This document shows, in pieces, positions 15,319-23,016 of a stretch of 36,922 nt of DNA (position 1 is the first letter of the stretch; each line of letters opens with the position of its first letter). A program made the position numbers and the translations under genes. Origin of the DNA: a virus; IMG/VR virus record IMGVR_UViG_3300047169_000100, positions 1-36,922 of that record. One strand, written 5' to 3'. The notes below the pieces were generated by a model, which had not been told where the DNA came from, did not search any database, and saw only the letters and a list, made by a program, of their open reading frames with translations.

Positions 15319-16642
15319 CGCACCTGCCCCGGTTTCCGGTACCAGCCTTCCCTTCACCGAGGCGATAGACTTCCTGCGCGCCAAGCTCGGCACGCAGCTG
15401 CCGAGCACGACGTGGACGGACACGTATGGCCGGGTGAACAGCGTCGGCTTCGCAGTCGCCGGCGCGTGGAAGGATGCGCTGCTGTCGGATCTCGGGGCGG
15501 CGGTTCTGGACCATCTGGAAAACGGCAAGACGGTGCAGCAGTTCCAGCCGGTGTTCGAGGCAATCGCGGCGAAGCACCAGTGGGCCTACAAGGGCAAGCC
15601 GGCCTGGCGCGCGGCCATCATCCTCAACACCAACATCCGCAGCGCCTACGCCGCCGGGAAGTGGCAGCAGATCCAGCGGGTGAAGCAAGACCGCCCATAT
15701 ATCCGCTACGTCGCTGTGCTCGATGCTCGCACCCGCCCGGCGCACCGGGCATGGAACGGGACCATCCTGCCGGTGGAGGACAAATGGTGGCAGACGCATT
15801 TCCCGCCGAATGGCTGGAACTGCCGCTGCACGGTGATGAGCCTCTCGGATCGCGACCTGGTGCGGAAGGGCTGGAAAGTCGACGCCTCGCCGGCCGGGCC
15901 TGGGCTGGTGCCGACGGTGGTCAACGACCGCACTGGCGAGGGGCTGAAGGCGGTGCCCTACGGGATCGACCCGAGCTTCGAGCACAACCCCGGCGCGGTG
16001 CTGGAGGCGCCCTTCGTGCCGCAGCTCGCCGACGATCTCGCGCAGGGCTTCGTGGCGCCGATCGCGCAGGATGCCGCGGCGCGGTTCCTTGCCGCGCGCC
16101 AGAGCCTAGCGCCGCCGATCGCGCCCGAGGATCTGCCGCCGCTGCCCGCCCCCCGCGCGTTCGATCCTGCGCGGATGCTACCAGCCGATGTTTCGGACAC
16201 CGATGCGGTCAACGCCTTCCTCGCCGAATTCGGCGTGGCGCCGGGTGGCGCTGCCATACATATCGATCAAGCCGGCGGCGCACTGGGGATCAGCGGCGAC
16301 CTGTTCCGCGACGCCTCCGGCTTCCTCAAGCTGGATAAGGGCGGGCGCAAACCCTATCTCCGCGTGCTGGCCGACGTGCTGAAGGACCCGGACGAAATTT
16401 GGGTGTCGCTGGAGGTGCTGAAGGACGGAACGGTGGTGGTCCGCCGCCGCGCGCTGGGGCTTTTCACGCTGGACGGCCAGCCGGCAGGCGGGCTGGCGGC
16501 GTTCGAGTGGGGCAGTGACAAGACGTGGGGTGGGCTGACCATCTTCCCGCCTGCTGCGACCGCGGCGAAGCCCAACCCCGCCGACTATCTCGATCTGCGG
16601 GGCCGCTTCGGGGTGAGGCTGTATGCGCGAGGGGAAGGGTAA
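15311..16642 (+). CDS. MuF-like head morphogenesis protein fused to a PBECR2-type nuclease domain
   Basis: A 443-residue protein. The MuF domain (about 60-185) shows LNTNIRSAYAAGKWQQ, YVAVLDARTRPAH (133-145), the W-rich segment ending THFPPNGWNCRCTVMSLSDRD with C171-x-C173. After a Pro/Ala linker (about 235-275) comes a second domain (about 285-443) with RVLADVLKDPDEIWVSLE and a VVVRRRAL strand, resembling PBECR2, one of the BECR-fold nuclease domains found at the C-termini of MuF proteins and thought to act as toxins injected with the phage DNA. The domain assignment rests on pattern memory. The start overlaps the portal stop. Confidence 0.8.
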   Translation: MSDAPAPVSGTSLPFTEAIDFLRAKLGTQLPSTTWTDTYGRVNSVGFAVAGAWKDALLSDLGAAVLDHLENGKTVQQFQPVFEAIAAKHQWAYKGKPAWRAAIILNTNIRSAYAAGKWQQIQRVKQDRPYIRYVAVLDARTRPAHRAWNGTILPVEDKWWQTHFPPNGWNCRCTVMSLSDRDLVRKGWKVDASPAGPGLVPTVVNDRTGEGLKAVPYGIDPSFEHNPGAVLEAPFVPQLADDLAQGFVAPIAQDAAARFLAARQSLAPPIAPEDLPPLPAPRAFDPARMLPADVSDTDAVNAFLAEFGVAPGGAAIHIDQAGGALGISGDLFRDASGFLKLDKGGRKPYLRVLADVLKDPDEIWVSLEVLKDGTVVVRRRALGLFTLDGQPAGGLAAFEWGSDKTWGGLTIFPPAATAAKPNPADYLDLRGRFGVRLYARGEG

Positions 16643-16845
16643 GGGGCAGGTCCAGGTGATCCGTCCACCAGACCCGCACCGCCGCGTAGTGATCAGGACG
16701 GCCCTTGCCGGCGGTGACTGCCCCGAAGGCAGGATAGCGCAGACGGGGTGAAAATTCCACCGGAGCCTCGCTGAGAATTCGATTGCGAGATCGCTGCGCC
16801 GGCGATTAGACTCCTCATGCGGGTTGAAAGCCGCTTGGAGTTCCT
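16643..16845. other. Non-coding gap after the MuF gene
   Basis: This 203-base stretch has no gene I can support. It ends in the first copy of the repeated start region (16824-16840). No intrinsic terminator with a T-run or promoter palindrome was seen, so the operon may read through. Confidence 0.4.
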
Positions 16846-16992
16846 ATGACGCAACACACCAGATCGCATTGGCCGGGGGCCGGTGTCGCATGTCCAGGGC
16901 GCAAGCCTAAAGGGCATCGGACCCGTTCTCCACGGGCTTTCAACCCCCGGCTGCGCGCGATCAAACAAACGCGGTTTGAAAGCCGCCTGGAG
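16824..16992 (+). repeat. Duplicated translation-initiation region with a complementary arm between
   Basis: TTGAAAGCCGCTTGGAG (16824-16840) and TTGAAAGCCGCCTGGAG (16976-16992) differ at one base. Each ends in GGAG placed 5-6 bases before an ATG (16846; 16999), both in the same reading frame. Between them GGCTTTCAACCC (16935-16946) is the perfect complement of 16821-16832 and a 11/12 complement of 16973-16984, so it could pair with either copy. Confidence 0.65.
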
Positions 16993-17202
16993 ATGAAAAT
17001 GCGTGCAGCAAACGACAACGCCCCCGGCCACCGGCTGGTGATCAACGATATCCTGACGAAGGCGCTCGGCCCCGACCGGACGGGCTCCTCTGCTCATGAT
17101 CTCATTGCGACGATCATGTTCTTCGCCGCGAACTACAATCTACGCGACAAACCCGCCATGGAGCTTCTGCGGGATCTCGCGCGGGTCGAGCCACAGGCGT
17201 GA
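16846..17202 (+). CDS. Accessory protein with two possible in-frame starts (118 or 67 residues)
   Basis: From ATG 16846 the product has 118 residues; from ATG 16999 it has 67. The long form adds a basic, low-complexity leader (HTRSHWPGAGV, RAFNPRLRAIKQTRFESRLE). The shared part (MRAANDNAPGHRLVINDILT, then SSAHDLIATIMFFAANYNL and AMELLRDLARVEP) looks like an ordinary small helical protein and is the more credible product. No family recognised. It is joined by a GTGA overlap to the HTH-zinc-ribbon gene, so the two form a cassette inserted between the MuF and protease genes. Confidence 0.55.
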   Translation: MTQHTRSHWPGAGVACPGRKPKGHRTRSPRAFNPRLRAIKQTRFESRLEMKMRAANDNAPGHRLVINDILTKALGPDRTGSSAHDLIATIMFFAANYNLRDKPAMELLRDLARVEPQA

Positions 17203-17630
17203 AGCCACTCGGTCAAAAAGGGATGCAGGTTGCCGGACGCATCAAGGTTCTTCGGCTCCGGCGGGATTTCTCACAGCAGCAGGTAGCCGACTTTCTTGGC
17301 TTCTCGAAGATGCTCGTGTCGAAGTGGGAGCGCGGTTCGCTGCGCCCCACACCCCTCGCACTTGAACGGCTAGCGACGGCGTTCTGCATCCCCGAAGCTG
17401 CTTGGGGATGGCAGGATGAACGGTGGGATCAGGTAGTCGTATCCGTGAAGCCGACGATACGACCCGGCTCAGCTGAGCCGTTGCCGGAAGAGCCACCTGC
17501 GCTGAAGCCTGCGCCACCCGCGAAGGCCGGCCGCGTGGTCTTCCAGAAGTGCATGGGCTGCCGCAGGGAGTTCACGCCCACTATGTGGCCGAGGACGAAA
17601 TACTGCCCGAAATGCATGGAAGAGGCCTGA
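17199..17630 (+). CDS. XRE-type HTH regulator with C-terminal zinc ribbon
   Basis: A 143-residue protein from a GTG overlapping the previous stop; ATG 17223 is an alternative. Residues 12-65 form a Cro/CI-type helix-turn-helix (IKVLRLRRDFSQQQVADFLG, MLVSKWERGSLRPTPLALER). A Pro-rich linker (about 85-110) leads to a C-terminal zinc ribbon with CMGC (118-121) and CPKC (136-139). The domain pair suggests a DNA-binding regulator, possibly of this cassette, of the MuF toxin region or of a host or phage promoter nearby (inference). Such a gene in the middle of a late structural region is unusual. Confidence 0.75.
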   Translation: MKPLGQKGMQVAGRIKVLRLRRDFSQQQVADFLGFSKMLVSKWERGSLRPTPLALERLATAFCIPEAAWGWQDERWDQVVVSVKPTIRPGSAEPLPEEPPALKPAPPAKAGRVVFQKCMGCRREFTPTMWPRTKYCPKCMEEA

Positions 17631-17740
17631 CGGCAGCCGGTTAAAGGGACCCCACCCTTGGATTTGCCTTTAAGAGCGCGGGTAGGGCCATAAGAGCGGC
17701 CTGTAAACCAATGCGCCAATAAGCCCCCATCGGCCGCGTG

Positions 17741-17769
17741 GCGCCCGACAGCGGCGTTCTGTCGGGCGC
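17741..17769. terminator. Strong stem-loop, possible terminator of the packaging block
   Basis: GCGCCCGACAG (17741-17751) pairs perfectly with CTGTCGGGCGC (17759-17769) around a 7-base loop. No T-run follows on either strand, so it is an incomplete intrinsic terminator. It lies in the 249-base gap 17631-17879, between the HTH gene and late site 2, where transcription of the upstream block would be expected to end. The rest of the gap holds no gene I can support. Confidence 0.5.
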
Positions 17770-17801
17770 GTCTGATGAAGGGGGGTATTGGCTCCCGAGG
17801 A

Positions 17802-17819
17802 GGCTGACAGTTGTCAGCC
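17802..17819. promoter_or_regulatory. Late-promoter palindrome, site 2 (head block)
   Basis: GGCTGACA-GT-TGTCAGCC, a perfect inverted repeat, followed by TGCGACC. TACG starts 24 bases beyond its end (17843-17846) as a possible -10. It lies 60 bases before the protease/scaffold start. The equivalent place in Mu is the C-dependent promoter PI, upstream of gene I. Confidence 0.8.
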
Positions 17820-17879
17820 TGCGACCCGTTCGACCACCTCAATACGGTGCCCCCTCGCGATATCAAGCGCAAGGGCAGC

Positions 17880-19001
17880 ATGAAGCCGATCGAAATTTTC
17901 CGGCCGGGCACGCACACCGCGATGTCGGGCCAGACCATCGCCTTCACCGAGGCCGATCTGTCGGCCACGGCGTCGGCCTATGACGTGGCGCTGCATGAGG
18001 CGCCCATCGTCGTCGGCCATCCGAAGGACAACGCGCCGGCCTATGGCTGGGTGACCGGCCTCGCGCTCGCCGGCACCAGCCTCGCCGCCACGCCCGGCCA
18101 GGTGGACCCGGCATTCGCCGAGATGGTCCGCAAGGGGCGGTTCAAAAAAGTGTCCGCGTCCTTCTACGCGCCGGATGCGCCGGGCAATCCGAAGCCGGGG
18201 GTCTACTACCTCCGCCATGTCGGCTTCCTCGGCGCGCAGCCGCCGGCGGTGAAGGGGCTCAAGCCGATCGCCTTCGCGGCGTCGGACGAGGGCATCATCA
18301 GCTTCGACGAAGACGACGCAATGACGATCGGCACCATCGCCAGCCTGTTCCGCGGCCTGCGCGACTGGATGATCTCCCAGGTTGGCCAGGAGAAGGCCGA
18401 CACCGTGCTGCCCAGCTATTCGATCGACAACCTGGTCGCCTCCGCCGCCCAGGAAGCGCTGGAGCCTGACGACGATCCAGCTGTTCTGCCGAGCTACCGC
18501 GAACCTCCCCCAAAACCAAAGGATACCACCATGGTCGAGAATACGGCCGCCCCTTCGGCGGCCCAGGCCGCCGAGCTGGCGGCGCGTGAGGCGGCGCTTC
18601 TCGCACGCGAGACTGCGTTCGCCGAGCGCGACGCCGCAGCCCGCGCCGCGGACGATGCCGCCTTCCTGGATGCGCAGATCACCGCCGGGCGGTTCCTGCC
18701 GGCGCTGCGGCCCGCGACGCTCGCCTTCATGGCGCGGCTGGATGCGGCCGAGGTGGTGGAATTCGCCGAGGGCGCGAAGGGCACCGAGCGCGATCAGTTC
18801 CGCGCCCTGCTCGGCGCCTGGCCGAAGGTGGTCGAGTTCCGCGAAGTGGCGGGCGACATCGCCCCGCTGCCCGAGGACGCCGACGGCGTGGCGATCGCCG
18901 CCGCCGCCACCGCCTATCAGGAGCGCCAGTCCAAGCTGGGCTTCACCGTCAGCAACATCGACGCCGTCAGGGCCGTCACCGGAAAAGGAGCCTCCGCTTG
19001 A
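17880..19001 (+). CDS. Phage protease fused to scaffold (Mu I-like)
   Basis: A 373-residue protein combining a prohead protease and scaffold. The first ~130 residues carry the Mu gpI pattern: GTHTAMSGQTIAFTEADL, EAPIVVGHPKDNAPAYGWV (His as likely catalytic residue), FKKVSASFYAP (Ser) and YYLRHVGFLGAQPPAVKGL. A linker follows, then from about residue 218 an Ala/Glu-rich coiled-coil scaffold (AAELAAREAALLARETAFAE) and a conserved-looking tail. Start ATG 17880 has AAGGG at 17871-17875; the frame continues upstream to 17811 but that runs into late site 2. Its stop overlaps the TTG start of the next gene. Confidence 0.88.
   Translation: MKPIEIFRPGTHTAMSGQTIAFTEADLSATASAYDVALHEAPIVVGHPKDNAPAYGWVTGLALAGTSLAATPGQVDPAFAEMVRKGRFKKVSASFYAPDAPGNPKPGVYYLRHVGFLGAQPPAVKGLKPIAFAASDEGIISFDEDDAMTIGTIASLFRGLRDWMISQVGQEKADTVLPSYSIDNLVASAAQEALEPDDDPAVLPSYREPPPKPKDTTMVENTAAPSAAQAAELAAREAALLARETAFAERDAAARAADDAAFLDAQITAGRFLPALRPATLAFMARLDAAEVVEFAEGAKGTERDQFRALLGAWPKVVEFREVAGDIAPLPEDADGVAIAAAATAYQERQSKLGFTVSNIDAVRAVTGKGASA
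18531..19001 (+). CDS. Candidate internal scaffold product (Mu Z-like)
   Basis: ATG 18531 lies in frame inside the protease gene (residue 218), with AAAGGA at 18518-18523 and a 7-base spacer. It would give a 156-residue scaffold without the protease part. In Mu the scaffold Z is likewise made from an internal start within I. The start falls exactly after the acidic/Pro-rich linker and before the coiled coil, which supports the idea; it has not been shown here. Confidence 0.6.
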   Translation: MVENTAAPSAAQAAELAAREAALLARETAFAERDAAARAADDAAFLDAQITAGRFLPALRPATLAFMARLDAAEVVEFAEGAKGTERDQFRALLGAWPKVVEFREVAGDIAPLPEDADGVAIAAAATAYQERQSKLGFTVSNIDAVRAVTGKGASA

Positions 19002-19372
19002 ACCCCATCCTCATCAAGACGGTCGTAGCCGGCGGCACCGTGCCGCAATGGGCGATCGTCAAGCCCGACACGACTGCCGGGCAATACGTCGCCGCCGCCG
19101 CCGCCACCGACAAGCTGATCGGCGTCAACATGCAGCCCGGCGGTTGCGTCTCCGGCGACCGGATGGACGTCTGCTTCGGCGGGCTGGTGGACACCACCGC
19201 CGGCGGCACCATCGCGGCCGGCGATCTGCTCACGTCGGATGCATCCGGCAACGCGGTGACCGCGGCGCCGGCCGCTGGCGTGAACAACCGCATCATCGGT
19301 GTCGCCTTCGAGGCCGCGGTCTCCGGCGACATCTTCCGCGTCATCGTCGCGCCCGCCTCGACGCAGGGCTGA
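18998..19372 (+). CDS. Capsid decoration / cement protein (DUF2190-like)
   Basis: A 124-residue protein starting at a TTG that overlaps the previous stop (TTGA), with AAAAGGAG upstream. It has the small beta-barrel pattern of DUF2190/cement proteins: GGTVPQWAIVKPDTTAGQYV, KLIGVNMQPG, DRMDVCFGGLVDTTAGGTIA, GDLLTSDASGNAVTA and IIGVAFEAAVSGDIFRVIV. Such proteins stabilise the expanded head. It lies directly before the major capsid gene, the usual place. Confidence 0.8.
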   Translation: MNPILIKTVVAGGTVPQWAIVKPDTTAGQYVAAAAATDKLIGVNMQPGGCVSGDRMDVCFGGLVDTTAGGTIAAGDLLTSDASGNAVTAAPAAGVNNRIIGVAFEAAVSGDIFRVIVAPASTQG

Positions 19373-19385
19373 GGAACCACCGCAC

Positions 19386-20318
19386 ATGAGCCAAGCACCG
19401 TTTCCCGTTAATCCGGAACTGACCGCGGTTGCGGTCAAATACCGGAACACGCGGTTCATCGCCGACATGGTGAGCCCGCGCCTGCCCGTCGGCGTGCAGT
19501 CCTTCAAATACTGGACGCATAAGATGGAGGAGGCGTTCAACATCCGCGACACGCGGGTGGGTCGGCGCTCCAAGCCGAACGAAGTGGAATTCACCGCCAC
19601 CGAGACCACCGCCTCCACCGTGGATTACGGCCTGGACGATCCGATCCCGCAGAACGACATCGACAACGCGCCCGCCGGCCATGATCCGGTGCTGCGCGCC
19701 GTCGAGGGCGTGACCGACCTGATCATGCTGGACCGCGAGCGCCGCGTGGCGAGCCTCCTGTTCGCCAGCGGCACCTACGCCTCGGGCAACCAGACCACGC
19801 TCTCCGGCACCAGCCAGTGGAGCGACTACGTCAACTCCGACCCGATCGGCGCGATCGCCGGCGCGATCGACACGCCGGTGATGCGCCCGAACGTCGGCGT
19901 CATCGGCCGCGCTGCCTACACCAAGCTGCGCGGGCATCCAAAGATCGTGAAGGCGGTGCTGGGCAACGCCGGCGATGCCGGCCTGGTCAGCGCGGCGGCG
20001 ATCGCGGCGCTGTTCGAACTGGACGACCTGCTGGTGGGCGAGGGCTTCTTCAACTCCGCCAAGCGCGGCCAGACGGCCAGCATGTCCCGCGTGTGGGGCA
20101 AGCACATGGCGCTGATCTACCGGGACCCGAACATGGACCCGGCAGGCAACCGCGCCAGCTTCTGCTGGACGGCGCAGTGGCGCGACCGCATCGCCGGCGC
20201 CCTGCCGGACAGCAACATCAGCATGCGCGGCGGGCAGCGTGTGCGCGTGGGCGAGAGCGTGAAGGAAATCGTCTCCGCGCCCGACCTCGGCTTCTTCCTC
20301 CAGAACGTGGTGGCCTAA
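19386..20318 (+). CDS. Major capsid protein
   Basis: A 310-residue protein, the right size for an HK97-fold capsid subunit. N-terminal segment NPELTAVAVKYRNTRFIADM and SPRLPVGVQSFKYWTHKMEE, then YGLDDPIPQNDIDNA, a long helix around VTDLIMLDRERRVASLLFAS, and a C-terminal domain with LIYRDPNMDPAGNRASFCWT. The order protease/scaffold, decoration, capsid supports the call. It resembles capsids of non-Mu siphophage modules more than Mu gpT, in line with the mosaic tail. ATG 19386 is chosen because it is the first Met that avoids overlap with the previous gene. Confidence 0.85.
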   Translation: MSQAPFPVNPELTAVAVKYRNTRFIADMVSPRLPVGVQSFKYWTHKMEEAFNIRDTRVGRRSKPNEVEFTATETTASTVDYGLDDPIPQNDIDNAPAGHDPVLRAVEGVTDLIMLDRERRVASLLFASGTYASGNQTTLSGTSQWSDYVNSDPIGAIAGAIDTPVMRPNVGVIGRAAYTKLRGHPKIVKAVLGNAGDAGLVSAAAIAALFELDDLLVGEGFFNSAKRGQTASMSRVWGKHMALIYRDPNMDPAGNRASFCWTAQWRDRIAGALPDSNISMRGGQRVRVGESVKEIVSAPDLGFFLQNVVA

Positions 20319-20321
20319 ACC

Positions 20322-20501
20322 ATGAAACTCACCCTCAAAACCAACGTCCAGCATGACAACCGCGACTACGTGCCGGGCGACGTGATCGACGTCGCTGACG
20401 ACGCGGCGCAGCAGCTGCTGGACGTCGAAGCCGCCGAGGTGGCGCCCGACGACGCCGTCGTCACGCCCGTGGCCAAGGCCGCCAAGAAGAAGCCGGCCTG
20501 A
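20322..20501 (+). CDS. Small head-region protein (DUF7210-like)
   Basis: A 59-residue protein beginning three bases after the capsid stop and ending in a TGATG overlap. Its first half (MKLTLKTNVQHDNRDYVPGD) followed by VIDVADDAAQQLLDVEAAEV matches the pattern of the small DUF7210 proteins found beside capsid genes; the end is Lys-rich (KAAKKKPA). Function unknown. Confidence 0.65.
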   Translation: MKLTLKTNVQHDNRDYVPGDVIDVADDAAQQLLDVEAAEVAPDDAVVTPVAKAAKKKPA

Positions 20502-20938
20502 TGGCTTACGCCACCCAGTCCGACCTTATCGCGCGCTTCGGGATCGATGAGCTGCTGCAGCTCACCGATCGCGAGGGCACGGGCGCGGTCGACGGCGCGG
20601 TGGTGGGCGCACGCCTCGCTGATGCGGCGAGCCTGATCGACGGGTATCTGGCCGGGCGCTACGCAGTGCCGGTGTCTCCGCCGCCGGCGCTGCTGGTGAC
20701 CATGCAGGCCGACATCACGCGGTATCAGCTGCACGGCAACGCGGCGACGCCGGAGATCCGGCAAGCCTATGTCGACGCGCTCAACGTGCTGAAGGACATC
20801 TCGGCAGGGCGCGCGGTGCTGATTGGCGCCGCGCCGGTGAACGCCAGCGACGTGCCGGCCGCGGCCCCGCCGCAGGTGCGCGTGTTGGCGCCGCCGCGGA
20901 TCATGGATGGCTGCCGGCTTGCGGACTATCTCGGATGA
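20501..20938 (+). CDS. DUF1320 head-tail connector protein (Mu gp36-like)
   Basis: A 145-residue protein with the DUF1320 pattern: YATQSDLIARFGIDELLQLT, then LADAASLIDGYLAGRYAVPV and LVTMQADITRYQLHG. These proteins are related to head-completion adaptors that seat under the portal. Coupled by one-base and four-base overlaps to both neighbours. Confidence 0.85.
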   Translation: MAYATQSDLIARFGIDELLQLTDREGTGAVDGAVVGARLADAASLIDGYLAGRYAVPVSPPPALLVTMQADITRYQLHGNAATPEIRQAYVDALNVLKDISAGRAVLIGAAPVNASDVPAAAPPQVRVLAPPRIMDGCRLADYLG

Positions 20939-21459
20939 GTGGCGCCAGCGTCACCATCGACGCCACGTTCCAGGACGCGGCGGTGCAGGACATGCTGGGG
21001 CAGCTCGCCGCCGCGGCGGATGATCTGACCTATGTGATGGACCTGATCGGCGCGCATCTCCAGCAGACGGTCGCCGAGCGGTTTGACGAGGGGCACGGCC
21101 CCGCCGGTGTGCCGTGGAAGCCGAGTGGCCGGGCGAAATTCGCCGGCGGAAAAACGATGGTCGACAGCGGCCGGCTCATGGGCAGCATCACGCGCCAGGC
21201 CGACGCAAACAGCGTCACCGTCGGCACCAACGTCATCTATGGCCGCATCCACCAGTTCGGTGGCGTGATCAGCGCCAAGACGGCGAAGGGCCTCTCCTTC
21301 AATGGCTGGTCGGCGAACGGAACGCCGGGTCATTTCCTGCGGAAATCCGTCACCATCCCGGCCCGCCCGTTCCTTGGGGTGGACGCCGAAGACGAAACCG
21401 AGATCCTCGCCATCGTCACCGGCAAGCTCGCCGAGATCACCGGCGGAGCGCCGGCATGA
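20935..21459 (+). CDS. Virion morphogenesis / tail completion protein (Mu gpG-like)
   Basis: A 174-residue protein of the phage virion morphogenesis family. Recognisable: IGAHLQQTVAERFDEGHGP, GVPWKPSGRAKFAGGKTMVD, SGRLMGSITRQADANSVTVG, and NVIYGRIHQFGGVI near the C-terminal third, with RPFLGVDAEDETEIL at the end. It is thought to help join head and tail. In Mu the equivalent gene lies next to F; here it has moved behind DUF1320. Confidence 0.85.
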   Translation: MSGASVTIDATFQDAAVQDMLGQLAAAADDLTYVMDLIGAHLQQTVAERFDEGHGPAGVPWKPSGRAKFAGGKTMVDSGRLMGSITRQADANSVTVGTNVIYGRIHQFGGVISAKTAKGLSFNGWSANGTPGHFLRKSVTIPARPFLGVDAEDETEILAIVTGKLAEITGGAPA

Positions 21460-21893
21460 TCGAGCTGGCGATCGCGCACCTCAAAGACCAGGTCCCGGCG
21501 CTGCGCCTGGTGGAGGGTGCTGCCAAGTATGCGGCTCTCAAGGCGCCGCCGCCGGTGGCCAGCCAGCCGGCCGCATACGTCATGGTGCTGCGCGAGGCCG
21601 CAGGGCCGAACCGCGTGCTCGGCACCGTGCGCCAGCGCCTGGCCGTGACCTACGGCGTGGTGCTGATCACCACCAACGTCGCCGACGCCAAGGGCGCGCA
21701 GGCCTCGGCGGAGATCGACGCGCTCAAGCAGCTTGTCCGCGCTGCCCTGATCGGCTGGCAGCCGACGCGCGATTGGGAGCCGACGACGCTCGCCTCCGGC
21801 GCGCTGCTGGATCTCACGGGCGGCACGATCGCCTGGATGGAAACCTACACCACGGCCGTGCAGCTGCACGCCGCACCGGGAGCAATCGCATGA
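21456..21893 (+). CDS. Tail terminator-like protein (gp37/DUF1834-like position)
   Basis: A 145-residue protein from an ATGA overlap. Pattern: IELAIAHLKDQVPALRLVEG, AAYVMVLREAAGPNRVLGTV, RQRLAVTYGVVLITTNVADA, then SAEIDALKQLVRAALIGWQP, typical of tail terminator proteins that cap the tail tube. The order (connector, completion protein, terminator, tube) fits. Confidence 0.7.
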   Translation: MIELAIAHLKDQVPALRLVEGAAKYAALKAPPPVASQPAAYVMVLREAAGPNRVLGTVRQRLAVTYGVVLITTNVADAKGAQASAEIDALKQLVRAALIGWQPTRDWEPTTLASGALLDLTGGTIAWMETYTTAVQLHAAPGAIA

Positions 21894-22069
21894 CCAAAAA
21901 AGGAGGCTCCTACCGCGTGGGGCCGGACGGCACCGAAGTGCTGGAGGAGGCCACCGCGCCGTGGACACCGCCTGCCGCGCCGGCCGCTGCCATCCCGGCC
22001 GATCCGGCCGTAGCCACGCCGGCGCCCCTGCCGCCGCCGGCACCTGAACCCGAGGAGGAGCACGCCTGA
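21890..22069 (+). CDS. Small Pro/Ala-rich protein before the tail tube gene
   Basis: A 59-residue protein, start overlapping the previous stop and stop overlapping the next start (TGATG). After MTKKGGSYRVGPDGTEVLEE it is almost entirely Pro/Ala with an acidic end. Small proteins of this type are common at this place in phage tail operons; no function is known. Confidence 0.55.
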   Translation: MTKKGGSYRVGPDGTEVLEEATAPWTPPAAPAAAIPADPAVATPAPLPPPAPEPEEEHA

Positions 22070-23001
22070 TGACCGTCTATGCGCATAACGTGGTGATGCT
22101 CGCGAAGACCGAGGCGGCCTACAACGATTTCGTCACGGTGCCGACATCGAACATCCTGCTGGCCAGCAGCTTCACCTACCTGCCGCTGGAGGCCAACACC
22201 GCCAACCGCAAGCTGCTGCGTCAGTTCATGGGCAACGAGGATCACGCCCTGGCCGTGCCGCGCTCGCGCATGCAGGCGGAGCTGGTGATGGCGGGCTCCG
22301 GCACCAAGGATCAGCCGCCGAGATGGCGCCATCTCATGCGCGCCTGCGGCATGAGGGAGACCATCAACGCCGGCACATCAGTGACCTACGCGCCGGTGTC
22401 CACCGGCTTCGAGAGCCTCGCCACGGCCTACTACCTCGACAACATCCTGCACCTGATGGGCGGCGCGCGCGGCACATGGTCGGTCGATTTCAAGGCGGGC
22501 GAAATGCCGATGCTCAAGACGGACATCCAGGGCCTGCGGCACAACTCGACGATCGATACGCACAACTTCACCCCGGACTATTCCGGCTGGGGCGACCTCG
22601 CGCCGTTCAACTCGGTGTTCACCTCCGCGCTGACCTTCTTCGGCGTCACCCCCGCGTTCTCGGCGTTCAACTACACGCACAACAACACCATCGCCGTACG
22701 CGACATCCCCAACCACAAGGAGGTGATGATCACCGGGCGGGCGCCGACGGCGAGCATCACCCTGGAACTGCCGTCCACGCTCACGATGGATTTCGTCGAC
22801 GCCGCGATGCGCGGCTTGAAGGGATCGCTGAGTTTTCAGCAGGGCCAATTCGATGGCAACGAAATCGTCGTCTACCTGCCGAACGTCCAGCTGATGCCGG
22901 ACCCGAAATATTCGGTCGAGGATGACGTCGCCATGGTGACGTTCAACCTCAAGCCGCTGCCCACGGTGGGCGACGACGAAATCCTGATCACGGTTCGCTG
23001 A
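22069..23001 (+). CDS. Tail tube protein
   Basis: A 310-residue protein of the siphovirus tail-tube type. Segments such as VVMLAKTEAAYNDFVTVPTS and ANTANRKLLRQFMGNEDHAL match the opening of these proteins, and the later part is beta-rich with EVMITGRAPTASITLELPST. It polymerises around the tape measure to form the tail. No sheath gene is present anywhere in the window, so the tail is non-contractile, unlike Mu. Confidence 0.8.
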   Translation: MTVYAHNVVMLAKTEAAYNDFVTVPTSNILLASSFTYLPLEANTANRKLLRQFMGNEDHALAVPRSRMQAELVMAGSGTKDQPPRWRHLMRACGMRETINAGTSVTYAPVSTGFESLATAYYLDNILHLMGGARGTWSVDFKAGEMPMLKTDIQGLRHNSTIDTHNFTPDYSGWGDLAPFNSVFTSALTFFGVTPAFSAFNYTHNNTIAVRDIPNHKEVMITGRAPTASITLELPSTLTMDFVDAAMRGLKGSLSFQQGQFDGNEIVVYLPNVQLMPDPKYSVEDDVAMVTFNLKPLPTVGDDEILITVR

Positions 23002-23016
23002 GAGGAATTTCAGAGC

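Noticed and set aside
16464-16760. Minus-strand frame overlapping the end of the MuF gene, considered as an immunity gene
   Set aside because: Most of it is antisense to the MuF C-terminus, the rest shows no family, and no ribosome binding site or promoter is visible.
17811-17879. Extended start of the protease gene inside late site 2
   Set aside because: The extension begins within the palindrome; ATG 17880 has its own ribosome binding site and matches the usual family N-terminus.
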